Program-made: the position numbers and the translations under genes
In this document: positions 11,911 to 23,744 of the stretch, in pieces
Layout of the letters: the number at the start of each line of letters is the position of its first letter
How positions within the stretch are numbered: the first letter of the stretch is position 1
Origin: Ampelocalamus luodianensis
Taxonomy: Eukaryota; Streptophyta; Magnoliopsida; Poales; Poaceae
Reading direction: 5' to 3'
NCBI GenBank assembly: GCA_036346255.1
Contig: CM070626.1
Span: 13,850,001-13,914,000, forward strand
Length of the DNA stretch: 64,000 nt
Notes under the pieces: generated by a model
Seen by the model: only the letters and a program-made list of their open reading frames with translations
What the model was told of the DNA's origin: nothing
The model's database searches: none

Positions 11911-11994
11911 TCCCAACTCCCAGCCTTCCTAGTCGCTAGAAGGCCAGACTCCTCAGTCGCTCTTCCTCACGCACCCCCATCCCCCGATCTTCCT

Positions 11995-12200
11995 CCCCTA
12001 GTCCCCCGTCCTCCTCCCGGCCAACCACCGGCCCCGTCCTCCTCCCGGTCGGTAGCAAGAACTCCAGATATGTCCCCGTCGCCCATTGGCCCGTCCTCCT
12101 CCCGTGTGGCCAACTGCCGGCCTTGTCCTCCTCCTCCCGCCCGGCCAACCGCCGGCCCCGTCCTCCTCCCGACTGGCCACAAGAACTCCAGGTGTCCCTC
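11995..12200. repeat. GC-rich minisatellite
   Basis: Imperfect copies of GTCCTCCTCCCG plus GGCCAACCGCCGGCCCC alternate. A longer unit ending in AAGAACTCCAG occurs twice (about 12055 and 12180). The long open frames on both strands here come from this low-complexity composition and not from a gene. Confidence 0.55.
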
Positions 12201-13560
12201 TGCTTGCTCCCATGTCTCCTCTCCCATCCTAATCTTTGGTTTAGATCCAGATCTGGATTTGCTCTTATTCTTCAACATCACCCACTTAGGCTTGCCATGG
12301 TTGAGGGTCCCCACATTAGTTGTCCATGGCAGTAGAGGGCTTCTCTTTCGGATTGGTCGCCAATGATCCCTTGTGTCACTGCCGCTGATCTCCGATGCAA
12401 GCACTACCCCTCTATCTCCAAGAGCCAAGAATGCCATGGAGACACCTCAAGACCTTTGGTCGTCGTTGATCATCGGCGGATAGTTCATTGTCGCTTGATC
12501 CAGATTCACTGATGGGAAGTCATCCATTCACCGACAGCAGTCTCACCGTGAGATGCGTAGAGTTTGTCATTTTTTCAAGTATAGACCTTATTTTACAATT
12601 TTGTTACACGACGATTTCACAAATTTCCCTATGCACTCTATGCTGTTGTCAATTGTTGTGCTACCGTGTTTTGCTAGTTTTGGTAACAAACGTTACATAC
12701 TTGGAAACATACTTGAGAATCAGCAATATTGTAGCAGATCTAATGACATGCGCTACATGGATGCTAATGTACAACGCTACATGGTTTTGGACCAGATTTT
12801 TGTTAGTATCATACATTCATACTGTTGGTCTTTTTTGTGCCTAAGATTTACTTGAAGGCTTGTGAATTGTGACACAAAATCTAATTGGACATTACACATT
12901 GAGTCAACTTGAGTTCTGCATGGAATGCCTTTTTTTACTATAGGATTACAAAAACTTGACATAGACTTAGGTTGTTGGTATCTATAGTTCAGACTAGACA
13001 TTTTAGGTCTTAATTGTGCAAAACCGTTTTGATATATGCTTCTTTGTATAAAATCGGTTTTAGCCAAAGAGAATTTTAAAGTGCCTATTCGTCCTCTCTA
13101 GTGGCCTCCTCGACCATACACCTTCCCATTTGGCTATGCCACACAAGCATCGATGAGGACACGTGTATGGGCTTACGTGGCATGCTCGACCCAGCCCTTA
13201 CATTGCACACGTCACAACCCGCGCGCCGGAGCATATTGTCTTCTTTGCCACGATGTAGAGCAAACAGGGACGAGAGGTGGTGACGTGGTTAGCATGTGGC
13301 CAAGGAGGTGGTAAGACTAGAACAATGGCCAAAACGGGACGCAGGCGGAAAGGGGGTCTAGTGGTGGTGATATCATTGGCGGTGGTGCACCGGGGTAGCC
13401 CGACGGTGGTAACCGGTTGCACGAGTCAGGAGAGGAGTGCATTGGAGGCAGCACAGTCGTGCTAGGCAGGTTGGCATGGAGTGCTCGGCCGGTAGGGAGA
13501 AACACAGGAGGGAGGCACATGCGGCTAATTGGTGGGCTCAACTTGTCTTCTAAAGGGTGA
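12200..13560. other. No recognisable gene
   Basis: Short frames of up to about 118 codons occur on both strands but show no known domain and no consistent reading frame. The inverted-repeat copy at 13567 suggests that part of this is the interior of a DNA transposon. Confidence 0.4.
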
Positions 13561-13566
13561 GATGAC

Positions 13567-13632
13567 ACATTGTAGTTATTTGATCAAATTTAATGCAAAG
13601 AGTGTAGTTTTGTGAAATAGAATAGTCCATCA
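13567..13632 (-). repeat. Right copy of a distant inverted repeat
   Basis: Its reverse complement carries TTTCACAAAACTACACT and then TTAAATTTG, as at 9581-9646. The pair could be the termini of one DNA transposon that later received other insertions, or two separate MITE fragments. Confidence 0.5.
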
Positions 13633-13732
13633 TGAAATATACTTTCATAATGTATTATTTATTTTTATTTGAAACAACATAATTTCACAGAAATTTATGA
13701 TCAAAGTGTCACTTTAAACACGGTGTTGAAGA

Positions 13733-13830
13733 AGTATGTCACATTCGTTACACCCCACTCATAGAAATAATGTTCAAAATGATTTATATTTGAAATCAGA
13801 GTATGTCACATTCGTTACACCGCACTCATT
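13733..13830. repeat. Direct repeat of about 29 bp, period about 68 bp
   Basis: AGTATGTCACATTCGTTACA plus a CACTCAT end occurs at about 13733 and again at about 13801, with one base different. It could flank or be part of a small transposon. Confidence 0.5.
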
Positions 13831-14221
13831 GTCCCCTTTCTTTGGCAAAACAAATCCGCCTCAATCATACTTCACCTGTATGTAAAGAAGCTTTTGCTTT
13901 AAGGAGTAATGGCTCATCACTCATGGTTTGACAACCTTAACAAGACGGAACAAAAGCACATACCTGAGAGCGAAAGCATAACCATGATCGTATGATGGGG
14001 GCAAAGGTTCTGACCCGGGTGCGGTACAGAACGCACGTAGCCTAAATCCTAATCAAACCCGACCAGCAAGCCAAAAAGGCCCTCAATGACTCACCAACAC
14101 CATCGCTTCGACGAAGTTATGTGCCGCCGTGAGCCGTAGTGCCCAAGCATAGCACCCCCACCCACCCCACCACCACCCCACCACCCCAATTAGAAAGGGC
14201 TTGTTTGGAAAGTCCATTCTC

Positions 14222-14488
14222 TTTTTTTTTTTTTGAGAAATACCCAGTACAACATATAGACGTCTACACACACGCACACCACCACACGCACGATGTCTAC
14301 GGAAGACTGGACAAGTGGAGCTTGACGAAAAAATAACGAAGTCACCACCGGCGCCTTGTTTGCGACGGGCACGTCGCCTCCCACTGAAAGAAAATCCTCC
14401 TAAATGAGACACGCAGGGCCAAACCTGGGGTTTAAACCCTGATGGGTTGGGGGTACAACCATATCTACTAGCCACCCAAGCAAGGCTT
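14222..14488 (-). mobile_element. tRNA-derived SINE with target-site duplication
   Basis: Read on the minus strand, the element starts at 14488 with an A-box-like GTGGCTAGTAGATATGG and a B-box-like GGGTTTAAACCC. It ends in a poly(A) tail, seen as 13 T's at 14222-14234. The flanks GGAAAGTCCATTCTC (14207-14221) and GAAAAGCCCATTCTC (14489-14503) are a 15-bp target duplication with two mismatches. This supports LINE-mobilised insertion into an existing MITE end. Confidence 0.8.
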
Positions 14489-14689
14489 GAAAAGCCCATT
14501 CTCGGCCGGGATCCTAGCCAAATCCCAGGGAAAACTTGGTCTGTGGATTGTGGAAGATTTCCCTCTCTCATCCCAAGTGGCCATTTGGAATCAGTAGGGG
14601 AGAGGAAAATCCCAGTCGAACCCGGCCAATTCCTCAGGGAAGAAAAACACACCTCCTGAGATCAGGATATTTTCCCCTCACCCGAACAG

Positions 14690-15140
14690 GCGAACACGAC
14701 ACAACCTTCGTCTTCTCGATCCAACTCTTGTGCAACATCTCCACCTTCGTCGAGCCAACAAACGGCGCCGCTGGCAAAGCCTACGCTGTCTCGTCGTGGA
14801 CTCGTGGAGCCCGTGCACAGCTCCTCCACCTCCCGGCTCGACGCTGTCACCTCCGTGGAGGCTGTGCACACGGCGTCGTCGGCTCCGTCGAGCCCTTGCA
14901 CGGGCTCCTCTACCTTTGCCTCGCGGAGCCCACGCACGGCTCCTGCACCTCTTGGATCGCTGCCGCCTCCGTTGAGCCCGCTCATGCTCTATCGCCTCGC
15001 AGATCCCGCGCACGGTGCCTCCGCCTTCATCAAGCCTACACACGGTGCCGCTGCCTCTGATAGGCTCATGAACTCGTCGCCGCCTGGGAGAAAACTGCAG
15101 TGCGTCGGCACACCACCAACCCGGTCCGCCGACGCCTTCC
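14690..15140. repeat. GC-rich degenerate tandem repeat
   Basis: Units with GAGCCCNNGCACGG and CTCCTCCACCT alternate through this stretch. Both strands are open for 100-170 codons because of the biased composition. No domain is recognisable, so I do not call a protein. Confidence 0.45.
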
Positions 15141-15261
15141 AAATGACGATGGGATCAGTCCCTCAGGGGTTACATTTCATGGGGTTCCTATGTAGCAAAG
15201 AAAACCCCACCTGAGATTTTTGTCCCTGGAAATATTTTCTCTATCACCCAAACAAAGCCTA

Positions 15262-17400
15262 ATAGGCAAATAAATACGTCGTCGCATTATAGTCGCCACT
15301 CGCCAGATTTCCCCGTCCCCGTTCCTTGGGCTCGGTTCGGTTCGTTTCCCGTCCACGTGATTTGATCCATACTTAACGGAGGCATAGTTAATTATCAGAC
15401 CTGGATCGGCCTAGTTGTTGGACCGAAAAAAACCCAGACCCAGAGGATACGTCGGACCGATCGTACTCACAGGAATAGAAATGTAATTGACCCGAAAATA
15501 CCCGACCGACCCGGCAGATTTGTACTGCACCGGCTGACCCAAAAGACACAAAGTGCCCTCATGCTAAAGGACTTTTCAATGTAAAATTGATGATCATACT
15601 TGTCTTTTTCGCGTTACTAGGCTGCACATTAAAAATTTGAGCTCTTTCTTGGTTGCTCTCCTCTGCACTTTTGTAGTCCTGCCGCTTCACCTCCTCTAAT
15701 CTGGCCTCTTCTTGGCGGCGACGGTGACCTGCAGCAGTTGCTTGAAGGTGGCGGCGACCTATAGCAGCTGCTTGCCTGCGGTGGTTGGCGACATCGGTGG
15801 TTCATCTGCAGATCTGCTACTCTGCTTAGTGATTCACTACAGTCTTCTTGACTGATGTAAATGTTGCCTCGTTTCTTCTCTGTAGCAGACGATTCGCTTC
15901 ATTTCTTTGCTTGTCTAGTTCACCTGCTTTGCTTGACTTCGTACACAACTACACACTGCAAAAAAAATTCTGATGCAGAGAATAAGCTAATAATACTCCA
16001 GCTAGTACTGATGGAACACCGGTTACTACTACTGGTACTGCTGAAACACCAACTTCCGCAGCTAAATTAGTTAAGAGGGAGTACTGATCCTGCATGGGGC
16101 TGTTGTAAACTAATCATTGATGCTAAATCGATGACAATCATTTGTTCATCTTGTGAAAAGAAATTCATGGGAACACTATCCCATTCCATGATTATTTGCC
16201 TAAAAAATTGTTAGCTGAAACTATGTATTTGAGGTTTTTAAGTTGTTGTGCTTGTACTACGTTCTTGCTTGCTTTCATCTTTATCCACGACTTTATTCCT
16301 TAAAGGTCACGGTTGTTTTATTGAGTATTACCGGCTATTTGTCATTCGTCTTCTTTGGACCTTGGTTATTATTGCTATTTTTGTGTTGTTGATCTTTTTT
16401 CCTATTTTTTAGGTTTATATATTTATAAAAAACTTATTTAGAAATATACGTTCCGACCGTGACCCACCAGTCTGACCTCGGCCGGATCAATAACTGGTAA
16501 GGATCTGATAACTACGAAGTATGAACGGAGGAACGAACGAGCAGCCAAGTGAGTGGTCACGCTCGCACCGCGTCGCGTCGTTTCCTTCCTCCGCGCGCGG
16601 CTCGGGCCGGGCCCCGTGGGTGCTGTGATCGGCCGCTTTTCGCCGAGCGCGTGCGTCCCCCGCGTGGGTCTAGGCGGCCATTAGCTCACATGGGCTACGG
16701 TTGCGTTGGTGTGTGCATGCAGTGCACGCCGACGCGGGCGACGGGCAACCCGCTGCACGCGGTAGGTGGCGGACGGGCGGACGTGGATTCGGGCCATCTG
16801 GCGCGCGCTGGTACGTTGGCACCAGATGGGGGGGCTCGACGGCTGGTCAGTCCTCCCTGATTTGTGGTGCGGGCGCGAGGGATGGGACTCGCCTGTGCGC
16901 GCGGTTCAATTCGCGGTGCCGTCGTGTCGGACAAAGTTGCGAAAGCTGCGCTTGTTCGGCTCTCACGTGTCACTTACACTCTGAAAAGGATAATTTCTGG
17001 CATGTGGCAAATCCGTCGAGCTGGGGATCAAAAGCTGAGCATTGATTTTTTTTTTGGGGTACATTATGTACTTGTTACAAATTTCTTTGAACGGTTGATC
17101 AAAGATAGATTTGAGTGTGCAAGAACATCAAATGTTTTTACGGCTCCGATGGGATTCTGGGAACACGAAATTATCCCAAAATACTACAAAAATTGAATTA
17201 TTTCACGTGAATACGTTCCAACAGGCCTTATGTAACTTTATAAGACATTTAGCACACAATATGTTTTTTTTGTATGTGAAGCATCTCCTGAACCAAAATT
17301 GGTGAACATCATCAATCTGAACGGGGAAAGGATTCACTAGTCAATTGTAGCGGTAGTATGTATTTCCAAACCACGTACTTTCTAATATTTTCTCTTTATG
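15262..17400. other. Unclassified, probably TE-derived, non-coding
   Basis: Facing GATCGGCC/GGCCGGATC-containing segments near 15400 and 16480 may be the ends of a DNA transposon of about 1.1 kb, but no target duplication was found. 16540-16950 is CpG-rich with overlapping short frames on both strands and no recognised product. Confidence 0.3.
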
Positions 17401-17423
17401 TTTAGAATTCAGCAATTAAAATC

Positions 17424-17655
17424 TAAGGCCCCGTTTGGTACACATAAATTTTGCAGAATTTTTACGGAAAATAGTTCAATTCTTATGGAAATCTAAGGCC
17501 CTTTGGAATGAGCTGATTTTGCGATTTACGTGAAAATTGAATTGTATCTTGCGAAAACCTCATAAAATTCTTGTGAAATTCATATGTTCAAAGTATGACA
17601 TTAATTTCCGTCAGAAAACGAACAAAGTTTGTGTTCCAAAAGGGACCTGCTTGCT
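17424..17655. mobile_element. MITE cluster with GGCCC termini
   Basis: GGCCCCGTTTGGTACACA near 17424 and GGCCCTTTGGAATGA near 17498 both face TGTTCCAAAAGGGACC ending at about 17648. One or two nested short inverted-repeat elements are likely. A clear target duplication is not visible. Confidence 0.5.
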
Positions 17656-17993
17656 CCATTAATCATGACAAGAAGAAAAAATAAGAGTAAATTTCACTTT
17701 GGACATGCAGGCCCTGTTTGGTACAGCTCGTTTGAATCTCGTGGAGCAGTACCAAACACCCAGCTCCCTAAAACGACCTGATTCTGCTTCTCGCGATGAG
17801 CTATCTTGAAAATGAACTAACAAGAAGAAGCAGCCTTCCCATGGATTCTCGTGAGAATCCAACCCCATAAAACATGTTTGCCTTTGGAAGTTGCACTTAT
17901 TTACCCGCAATTTGCCACTCATATACCCCTCAACGCCCCCATCCCATCCTTCCCGAGCGGCCTCACTTTGAGTGTACCCCTACGTTCCTCTCG

Positions 17994-18589
17994 TGTCAGG
18001 ACCCGGGATTAACATCCCAAATCCTCTGTGCATAACTGAACTAATCCCATGATCAGTAGCTAGTTCACACAGTAAACAAATATGGTAACAAAATCATATC
18101 ACAACTTTATTAATAATCAACAGAGTTTATTACAAGATAGCTTTACAGGGTAACAATAAAGAACACAGTGGAAGACGAAGAAGTAGTAGGGTCCAGTTAA
18201 TCTGCCACAGGCAATCGACTGGGGTAGCGGCCTAGTCGTCGAGATCCACACTGGTAGAAAAGTTCTTCTTCTCTGAAATTTTGTTTGCATAAAGCAAGTA
18301 TGAGCACAACTACCGTGCTCGGAAGTTACACCCGTCAAATAACAGAATGACATGCATACATGGATGTAACAAAGGATGGCTTATTGGTTGATTTGCATAA
18401 AGCAGCATTTTCTTCAAATACTTGTACTAAGTTCAAAAGCAGATATTTTATAACTACAAATTATTTTATAAACTCTCAATTATATAGTCAGATAACATTC
18501 ACACAAGAATGGTGAAGGATACCCTCCTATCACATGGCTTCCTACCCAAATCCCAATTGGATTGAAATCCAAATCATTTGATAAAGTCT
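17994..18589 (-). repeat. Left arm of the palindromic LTR insertion
   Basis: This is the 3' end of an LTR in minus orientation. It pairs base for base with 19832-20427, with scattered differences. Confidence 0.85.
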
Positions 18590-19831
18590 TTTGAAATCAA
18601 AACCAAAGTCTAACTTTGAGTAGTTCTGCTAGCATGTCCGTAACCGTGGACACGACTATTCGAATAGTTTTACACTCTGCAGAGGTTGTACAACTTTACC
18701 CACAAGAGATAATCAACTTGCACTGTCCGCATCACACACTTCCGTAGGTGTGCGACTAAGTGATTATCATGAGGCCTTTACAATGTCCTATCTTAATGTA
18801 TTTATGCCCGCTAAGGTTTCGCTGCCATTGGACTAACCATCCTCCGGGAGCCCCCTCTTGCGCCAGGTGGGACTACTGTCTGTCCGACACCCACACCAAC
18901 AACATAGCACAAATGACACTAAGACATCACAAATTATTTAGCCAAATCTGTTCCACACCAGACTTATGGTAGTACGGTAAGGCGTAGCATCATGGGCTCG
19001 AAGACCGGTCCTTAACTGACTTGGGTGTCTTCCAATTAAAACCCTGGGCCTTAACCCTAACCAGATTAAGTCCGTGCATAAACCTGCACCCACCAATCAT
19101 CCATTTCGCCCAAGTTCAAACCCATTTTCATTTTATTTTCCAAGTAAAAGCATTTTATAAACCTTCTATGGTAAAATAATACCACATAGCCAATTTAAAT
19201 CAAATTTGGAAAATTTGGCTAAAATTTCCCAAATACAAGATTTGATCTAACCATTGGCTAAGCATAGGATTAGTTTTAGTATCTTTTTGCCTAATGGTAA
19301 CAAGGTATTCACGTTCGACATTCAAATTGGCTATACAAGGAAGATTGGAATAACTAGGCAATTAAAACAGGGAATTGAAATAATTGTATAAACATATGCA
19401 TGCGGTACTAATTTAAAACAGAATATAAATAATTTGAAATAGTGAGATCAATATGATTAAGGGTATAACTTGCCTCGCTTGATGAGGTGATGTTGTTTTC
19501 CTTAACAGGTCACCTAGTATTCACAAGTACTTCTCCAGGTAGTCCAAGTGTACAATCACGATGATCATACAGTCAAAATCAATTCTCTTATGTGCTCTTC
19601 AAACGGCGTCGAAATCTGACTCTCCGAAATCGTCGAAATCTAATCGCGAATTAAGCCAAATTCAAATAAAATTCAAATAACAATTCAAATGAACTCAAAA
19701 TTAAATAATTTTGGTTTGGTTAGCTAGATCTTGAATTTAGACAAATTTAGAAATTTGAATCACCCAAATCGGAGTTCGGATGCAAAAGATATGAGTTCTG
19801 GAAGTTTGAAAATACATAAAATGATAGAATT

Positions 19832-20427
19832 AGACTTTATCAAATGATTTGGATTTCAATCCAATTGGGATTTGGGCAGGAAGCCATGTGATAAGAGGGT
19901 ATCCTTCACCATTCTTGTGTGAATATTATCTGACTATATAATTGAGAGTTTATAAAATGATTTGTAGTTATAAAATATCTGCTTTTGAACTTAGTACAAG
20001 TATTTGAAGAAAATGCTGCTTTATGCAAATCAACCAATAAGCCATCCTTTGTTACATCCATGTATGGATGTCATTCTATTATTTGACGGGTGTAACTTGC
20101 GAGCACGGTAGTTGTACTCATACTTGCTTTATGCAAACAAAATTTCAGAGGAGAAGAACTTTGCTACTAGTGTGGATCTCGATGACTAGGCCGCTACCCC
20201 AGTCGATTGCCTGTGGCAGATTAACTGGACCCTACTACTTTTTCGTCTTCTGCTATGTTCTTTATTGTTGCCCTGTAAAGCTATTTTGTAATAAACTCTG
20301 TTGATTATTAATAAAGTTGTGATATGATTTTGTTACCATATTTGTTTACTGTGTGAACTAGCTACTGATCATGGGACTAGTTCAGTTATGCACAGAGGAT
20401 TTGGGATGTTAATCCCGGGTCCTGACA
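19832..20427 (+). repeat. Right arm of the palindromic LTR insertion
   Basis: This is the 3' end of the same LTR in plus orientation, ending in CA and followed by the TCTCG target duplication. Confidence 0.85.
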
Positions 20428-21610
20428 TCTCGCGTTTGGCTCTCAATTCCCCTCTCTAGCGACGGCCCGTGCTGGCGACCACCCCTCCCTCCCTAAGCCC
20501 CTCGCGACGACTGCCCCCTCCCCTACCTCTTCGTCCGCCCCGCCGCTGGCCACAACGCAGCCCACCCCGTCGCCTCCTCCCTCTTCTCCGCACCCATCAC
20601 TATCGTCCTCCCTCTTCCCCGTGCAACCGCCGACGCCAGGACCTTGCCGACGCCAAACCGCACAACCGTCTCTTCCTCCTACTTTTAATCCACTCCTCCA
20701 GTTGCGGAAAAACTGGGCCTGTTCCTCCTACTTTCCTAAACCCTACTTGCTAGTGCCGTTCCCGTCGCCGCCATATTTCTCCTCCGCCCCTCCCTCTAGT
20801 TTGGTAGCCCCTCCTGTTCTTCGATTTCAATTGCTTCTCTCCTTTGGCAGACTGAAGGAGTTGTTCTATGGTGACCATGACAGCCAGCTAGGTGTCGTCC
20901 CGCTCCTATTTCCAAAGCCTACTCACACGTTGCTGCTTTGATTTTATGCTCAATTTCCCTTGTAGTGCATCGGTATGAGGATTCAGCCCATCTCGCCTCT
21001 ATTCTCCTGTTCCTCATTTCCTTGGTTATGGATAGGCTATTATCACCAATTAGTGCTCTCTTTTGTCTACAGTTAACAAAGAATATGGTGTTTATAACAA
21101 GGGCATATAAAGGATTGTGTTTGTAAAGGTTCGCTTCCCAGATCCATGAAAATAATGGTTCGATCTTTTTTGGTGCAAATGTAGCATCCTCTATGCTAGT
21201 GTTGCTGAGGTCGATTGAAGGTAGCCTACCGATGGACCTCATGTCATGCCCTTTGTGGCTCCTCCCTGTGTACCTTTGCTGCTAGGTAAAAGCCAACAAG
21301 TTCCCCAAGTGTTGCTAATTAGGCCTGATGCGAATTCTTTCATCACTGATGCACCCATGCCTGATGCAAATTTCCCCTCTTTTTATGTGTTTTTTATACA
21401 TGTTGTGCATGGTCTTATTTCATTGCAGAGCATTAGGTCGCCCTCTTCAATGGATGTGTCACAGTTGGGAAGATTCGAAATATGCTAATTGTAATGTTCA
21501 GCACCTGAGTTGTTTTGCGCAGCGTTCTTTTGGACAATAACTTCAGATGATAACATTTGCTTCATATGTTTGCACATGACTGCATGGCCATGCTTTTGAC
21601 ATTTTTCATG
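20428..21610. other. Interior of the GGCC-ended TIR element; possible gene-derived DNA
   Basis: The first 330 bases are CT-rich and GC-rich, like a plant 5' leader or first exon. The rest is AT-richer and has short frames of up to about 106 codons. No domain is recognised. After removing the LTR element at 21616-29658 the sequence continues at 29664. Confidence 0.35.
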
Positions 21611-21615
21611 CCTAC

Positions 21616-22314
21616 TGATGAACCACGAAGGTCCTGTTCTGGCCCGATCTTTCGATGAGAAGGTAAATTTGGTAGTAGTCGCTCAACTCTCACGATCCTA
21701 GCTACGAACTTAGAAGGCTCGAAACCACGCAACCGTTGAACTGCTCGATAAGTCGTTATCAATCGTGCATAAAATACCCAGATGACCTTATCACGAAGAT
21801 CAATTCCTGTATACACCGAAAAAGCACGCAAGAACAAGATAAATAAGCAATTTGAAATTGCGAATAGGAATGAAATACTTGATAAATTGGGATTCTGAAG
21901 CGGTATTATGGTTGGTCTAATCAACATAAGCCAATACACGAAGTTGCATTGTAGGTAACTTTTAACTCAACAAAATCCAAGAAAAACTAAAGGGGTGTGG
22001 CCTCCTTAAATAGGGGAGGGGGAGCCGCACATAGCTAAGAGATAAGGGGTGGTACTATTCATGGTACTGTTTATATAAATAGTATGACTATGAATAGTGT
22101 GGCCCCAAGGGGGCGGCCAGGGGGTGGCCGGCCCAAATAAACTAAAGTGATACAAGGCCCTCGGCCCAAAGTGAGGTGGCGTAGCACCAGATATAAGTGA
22201 AGTAAATTCGTCGATCCGTTGGAGTAGAGTTTGACGCAGCCGAAATGGTGGAAGTAGAGTTGCCTGATTGGAGGTGGAGTAGCAGTCGTATCTAAAGGGT
22301 TGATGTACTCATCA
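21616..22314 (-). repeat. 3' LTR of gag-only element, copy 1
   Basis: The 699-bp LTR begins on the minus strand at 22314 with TGATGAGTACATCAACCC. A TATA-like CTATTTAAGGAGG lies near 22002-22014 on the minus strand. The 5' LTR of the same element is shorter because about 130 bp is deleted near 29415. Confidence 0.8.
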
Positions 22315-22327
22315 TCCTCCTTTTGCA
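22315..22327 (-). promoter_or_regulatory. Polypurine tract
   Basis: TGCAAAAGGAGGA on the minus strand directly precedes the 3' LTR. It is the expected primer for plus-strand DNA synthesis. Confidence 0.65.
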
Positions 22328-23406
22328 TTTGAGTCATCCTCGACTCATGCTCATCCTCTAGTGGCAAGAAAAGCTTTAAAACTTGTAGCAACACATTCTC
22401 ATTTTTTTGCAAAATATTAGCAACAGCAGGTGGCAAAGAAATAGAGAAAACTTTGCAAATTAAAGGCGAGTGTGCATGCATCAAATCAACAAAGATACAT
22501 TTTATCATAGTATTTAGTGTGCAACTCAATTTGCAAGTATAAGTGAAGTATATAGTAGAGTTATTCATCACGCATGAATTGTTGTTCAAAACAGCAAGCC
22601 TCAATTCATTTATATATTCACAAGTTATGAATATTCGATATACCAAAAATTGATTGTCTACATCATAATCTCCAATTAATTCAAAATAGTGGGTGTAGGT
22701 GCTAGAAAGAGAATTTAGAGATGAAATTTTAGAAACTTTCTCCATAGCACATTCTAAACTAACGGGACATTAAGCATGATATAGCACAATGCTTCAGTAG
22801 GGGATATTCTATTAAATACTTCCTTATATGTAATTAATTCGACATGTGCGCAATTACGAGAACTCAAATCAGCACATGGTTTGTTTAAGTCAACATAAGG
22901 AATACCAAAAGATTGTACTACAACAGGTATATACTCACAAAGTTGCTCTATATCTTGCTGTCGCACCAAATCAGTACCTTTGTCATTATCGTCCTCATTA
23001 GATACTGTAGATACCTCAAACTTCTCCTCTAATGACATAAGATACGCTAGATCATCCTTCATCTCTTCAAGCGTCTCGGCGGTATCTGTAGATGGAGTAG
23101 GAGCCAACACAATATCAGCATTTTTAGTTACCTTAGGTTGCACCTCGCTTGTGACTGTGGGTGGTGGAGGTACAAAACGACGTTGCAATTTCTTCTTCAT
23201 CTGCTCCCATGTGTACATGTAGTGGTACTCGAGATTCGACCACCAATGTTGAACATCACCGACCAGCGCTGTTCTTGCCATGCTCATTTTCTCATAAGTA
23301 TCAAGGTCCTGTCTTTCAAAGTAGCTATCCAACATAGTAATCCACAGGAAGTAGTCCAACGACGTACTATCAGCGGTGAGTGGCAAGATGTATGCCGGTA
23401 GTTATT
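22315..23406 (-). pseudogene. Shortened gag and downstream spacer of copy 1
   Basis: The 210-codon frame 22754-23386 starts with a Retrotrans_gag segment (LDYFLWITMLDSYFE, VQHWWSNLEY, WEQMKKKLQRRFVPP) that breaks off where the second half of gag should follow. It continues with an acidic linker (DTAETLEEMKDDLAYL) of unknown function. The zinc knuckle and protease are missing. The next frame (22315-22745) ends with NILQKNENV and DEYINPLDTT, which matches the 3' spacer of the better-preserved copy at 33693-33973 (NLLQENDNF, DEDINP). Similar 3' structure in two copies argues that RT and integrase were already missing in the family. Confidence 0.6.
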
Positions 23407-23744
23407 TCCCTTTGAGTTCAAATCTGCCCGTGATGTCATTGTAATCTACCAACTTCAACCAACCTGTCATTGTTAGTAGAAACAAGAAAACAAATTACAA
23501 GTATATGTCCCTATCAACTACTAGGTCTTGGAGGCTCAACAGTCGCGCATACTCAAGCTTAAAGCAAGTTCTTACAAGTTCTTACCAATGTAGCAAAGAA
23601 GTGGTACAACCGGTGGCTGATTCGTGATACTCTCACTCGTGAATAGCCCAATGATTGCAAGGAACGGTACCTGCTGAGTTAGTAGAAAGTGGAGCTCGAA
23701 AGGCTTCAAAATGCACTATTACAAAAAGCCCAATACTGGACGCC

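Larger units (their letters stand above)
14197..15260. mobile_element. Composite of two related MITE ends around a GC-rich segment
   Basis: The left terminus GGGCTTGTTTGG (14197-14208) and the right terminus CCAAACAAAGCCT (15248-15260) are inverted. A second right-type end (CTGAGATCAGG...CACCCGAACAGG) lies at 14655-14690, in the same orientation as the one at 15200-15260. Between the right ends is a GC-rich stretch (14690-15140) with internal repeats built on GAGCCCACGCACGGCTCC. This could be one transposon that acquired a segment or two nested MITEs. A SINE sits in the left end. Confidence 0.5.
17994..20427. mobile_element. Palindromic LTR insertion with two 3' LTR ends
   Basis: A 2,434-bp insertion is flanked by TCTCG on both sides (17989-17993 and 20428-20432). 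It begins TGTCAGGACCCGGG and ends CCCGGGTCCTGACA. Two arms of 596 bp, 17994-18589 and 19832-20427, are near-identical inverted copies around a 1,242-bp spacer. The left arm plus much of the spacer (to at least about 19110) is a minus-orientation LTR homologous to the 3' LTR of the Tekay element at 51900-53010. Shared landmarks are the CTCTGCAGAG segment, the ATTCGAATAG segment, the GACGGGTGTAACTTGCGAGC segment and the TAATAAACTCT signal. The right arm repeats the last 596 bp in plus orientation. Confidence 0.85.

Noticed and set aside
11936..12437. Protein-coding gene on the minus strand (156 codons)
   Set aside because: The frame is Gly/Arg-rich and overlaps a minisatellite that is open in several phases.
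14536..15214. Host gene from overlapping 107-174 codon frames
   Set aside because: Three or more phases on both strands are open because of GC-rich tandem repeats; there is no domain and no consistent start.
16549..17196. CpG-island promoter and gene
   Set aside because: The composition is suggestive, but no exon, splice-consistent frame or recognised domain was found.
17994..20427. Ordinary MITE or Foldback DNA transposon
   Set aside because: The arms are clearly the 3' end of an LTR family also present at 51900-53010, with TG/CA ends and a 5-bp duplication typical of integrase.
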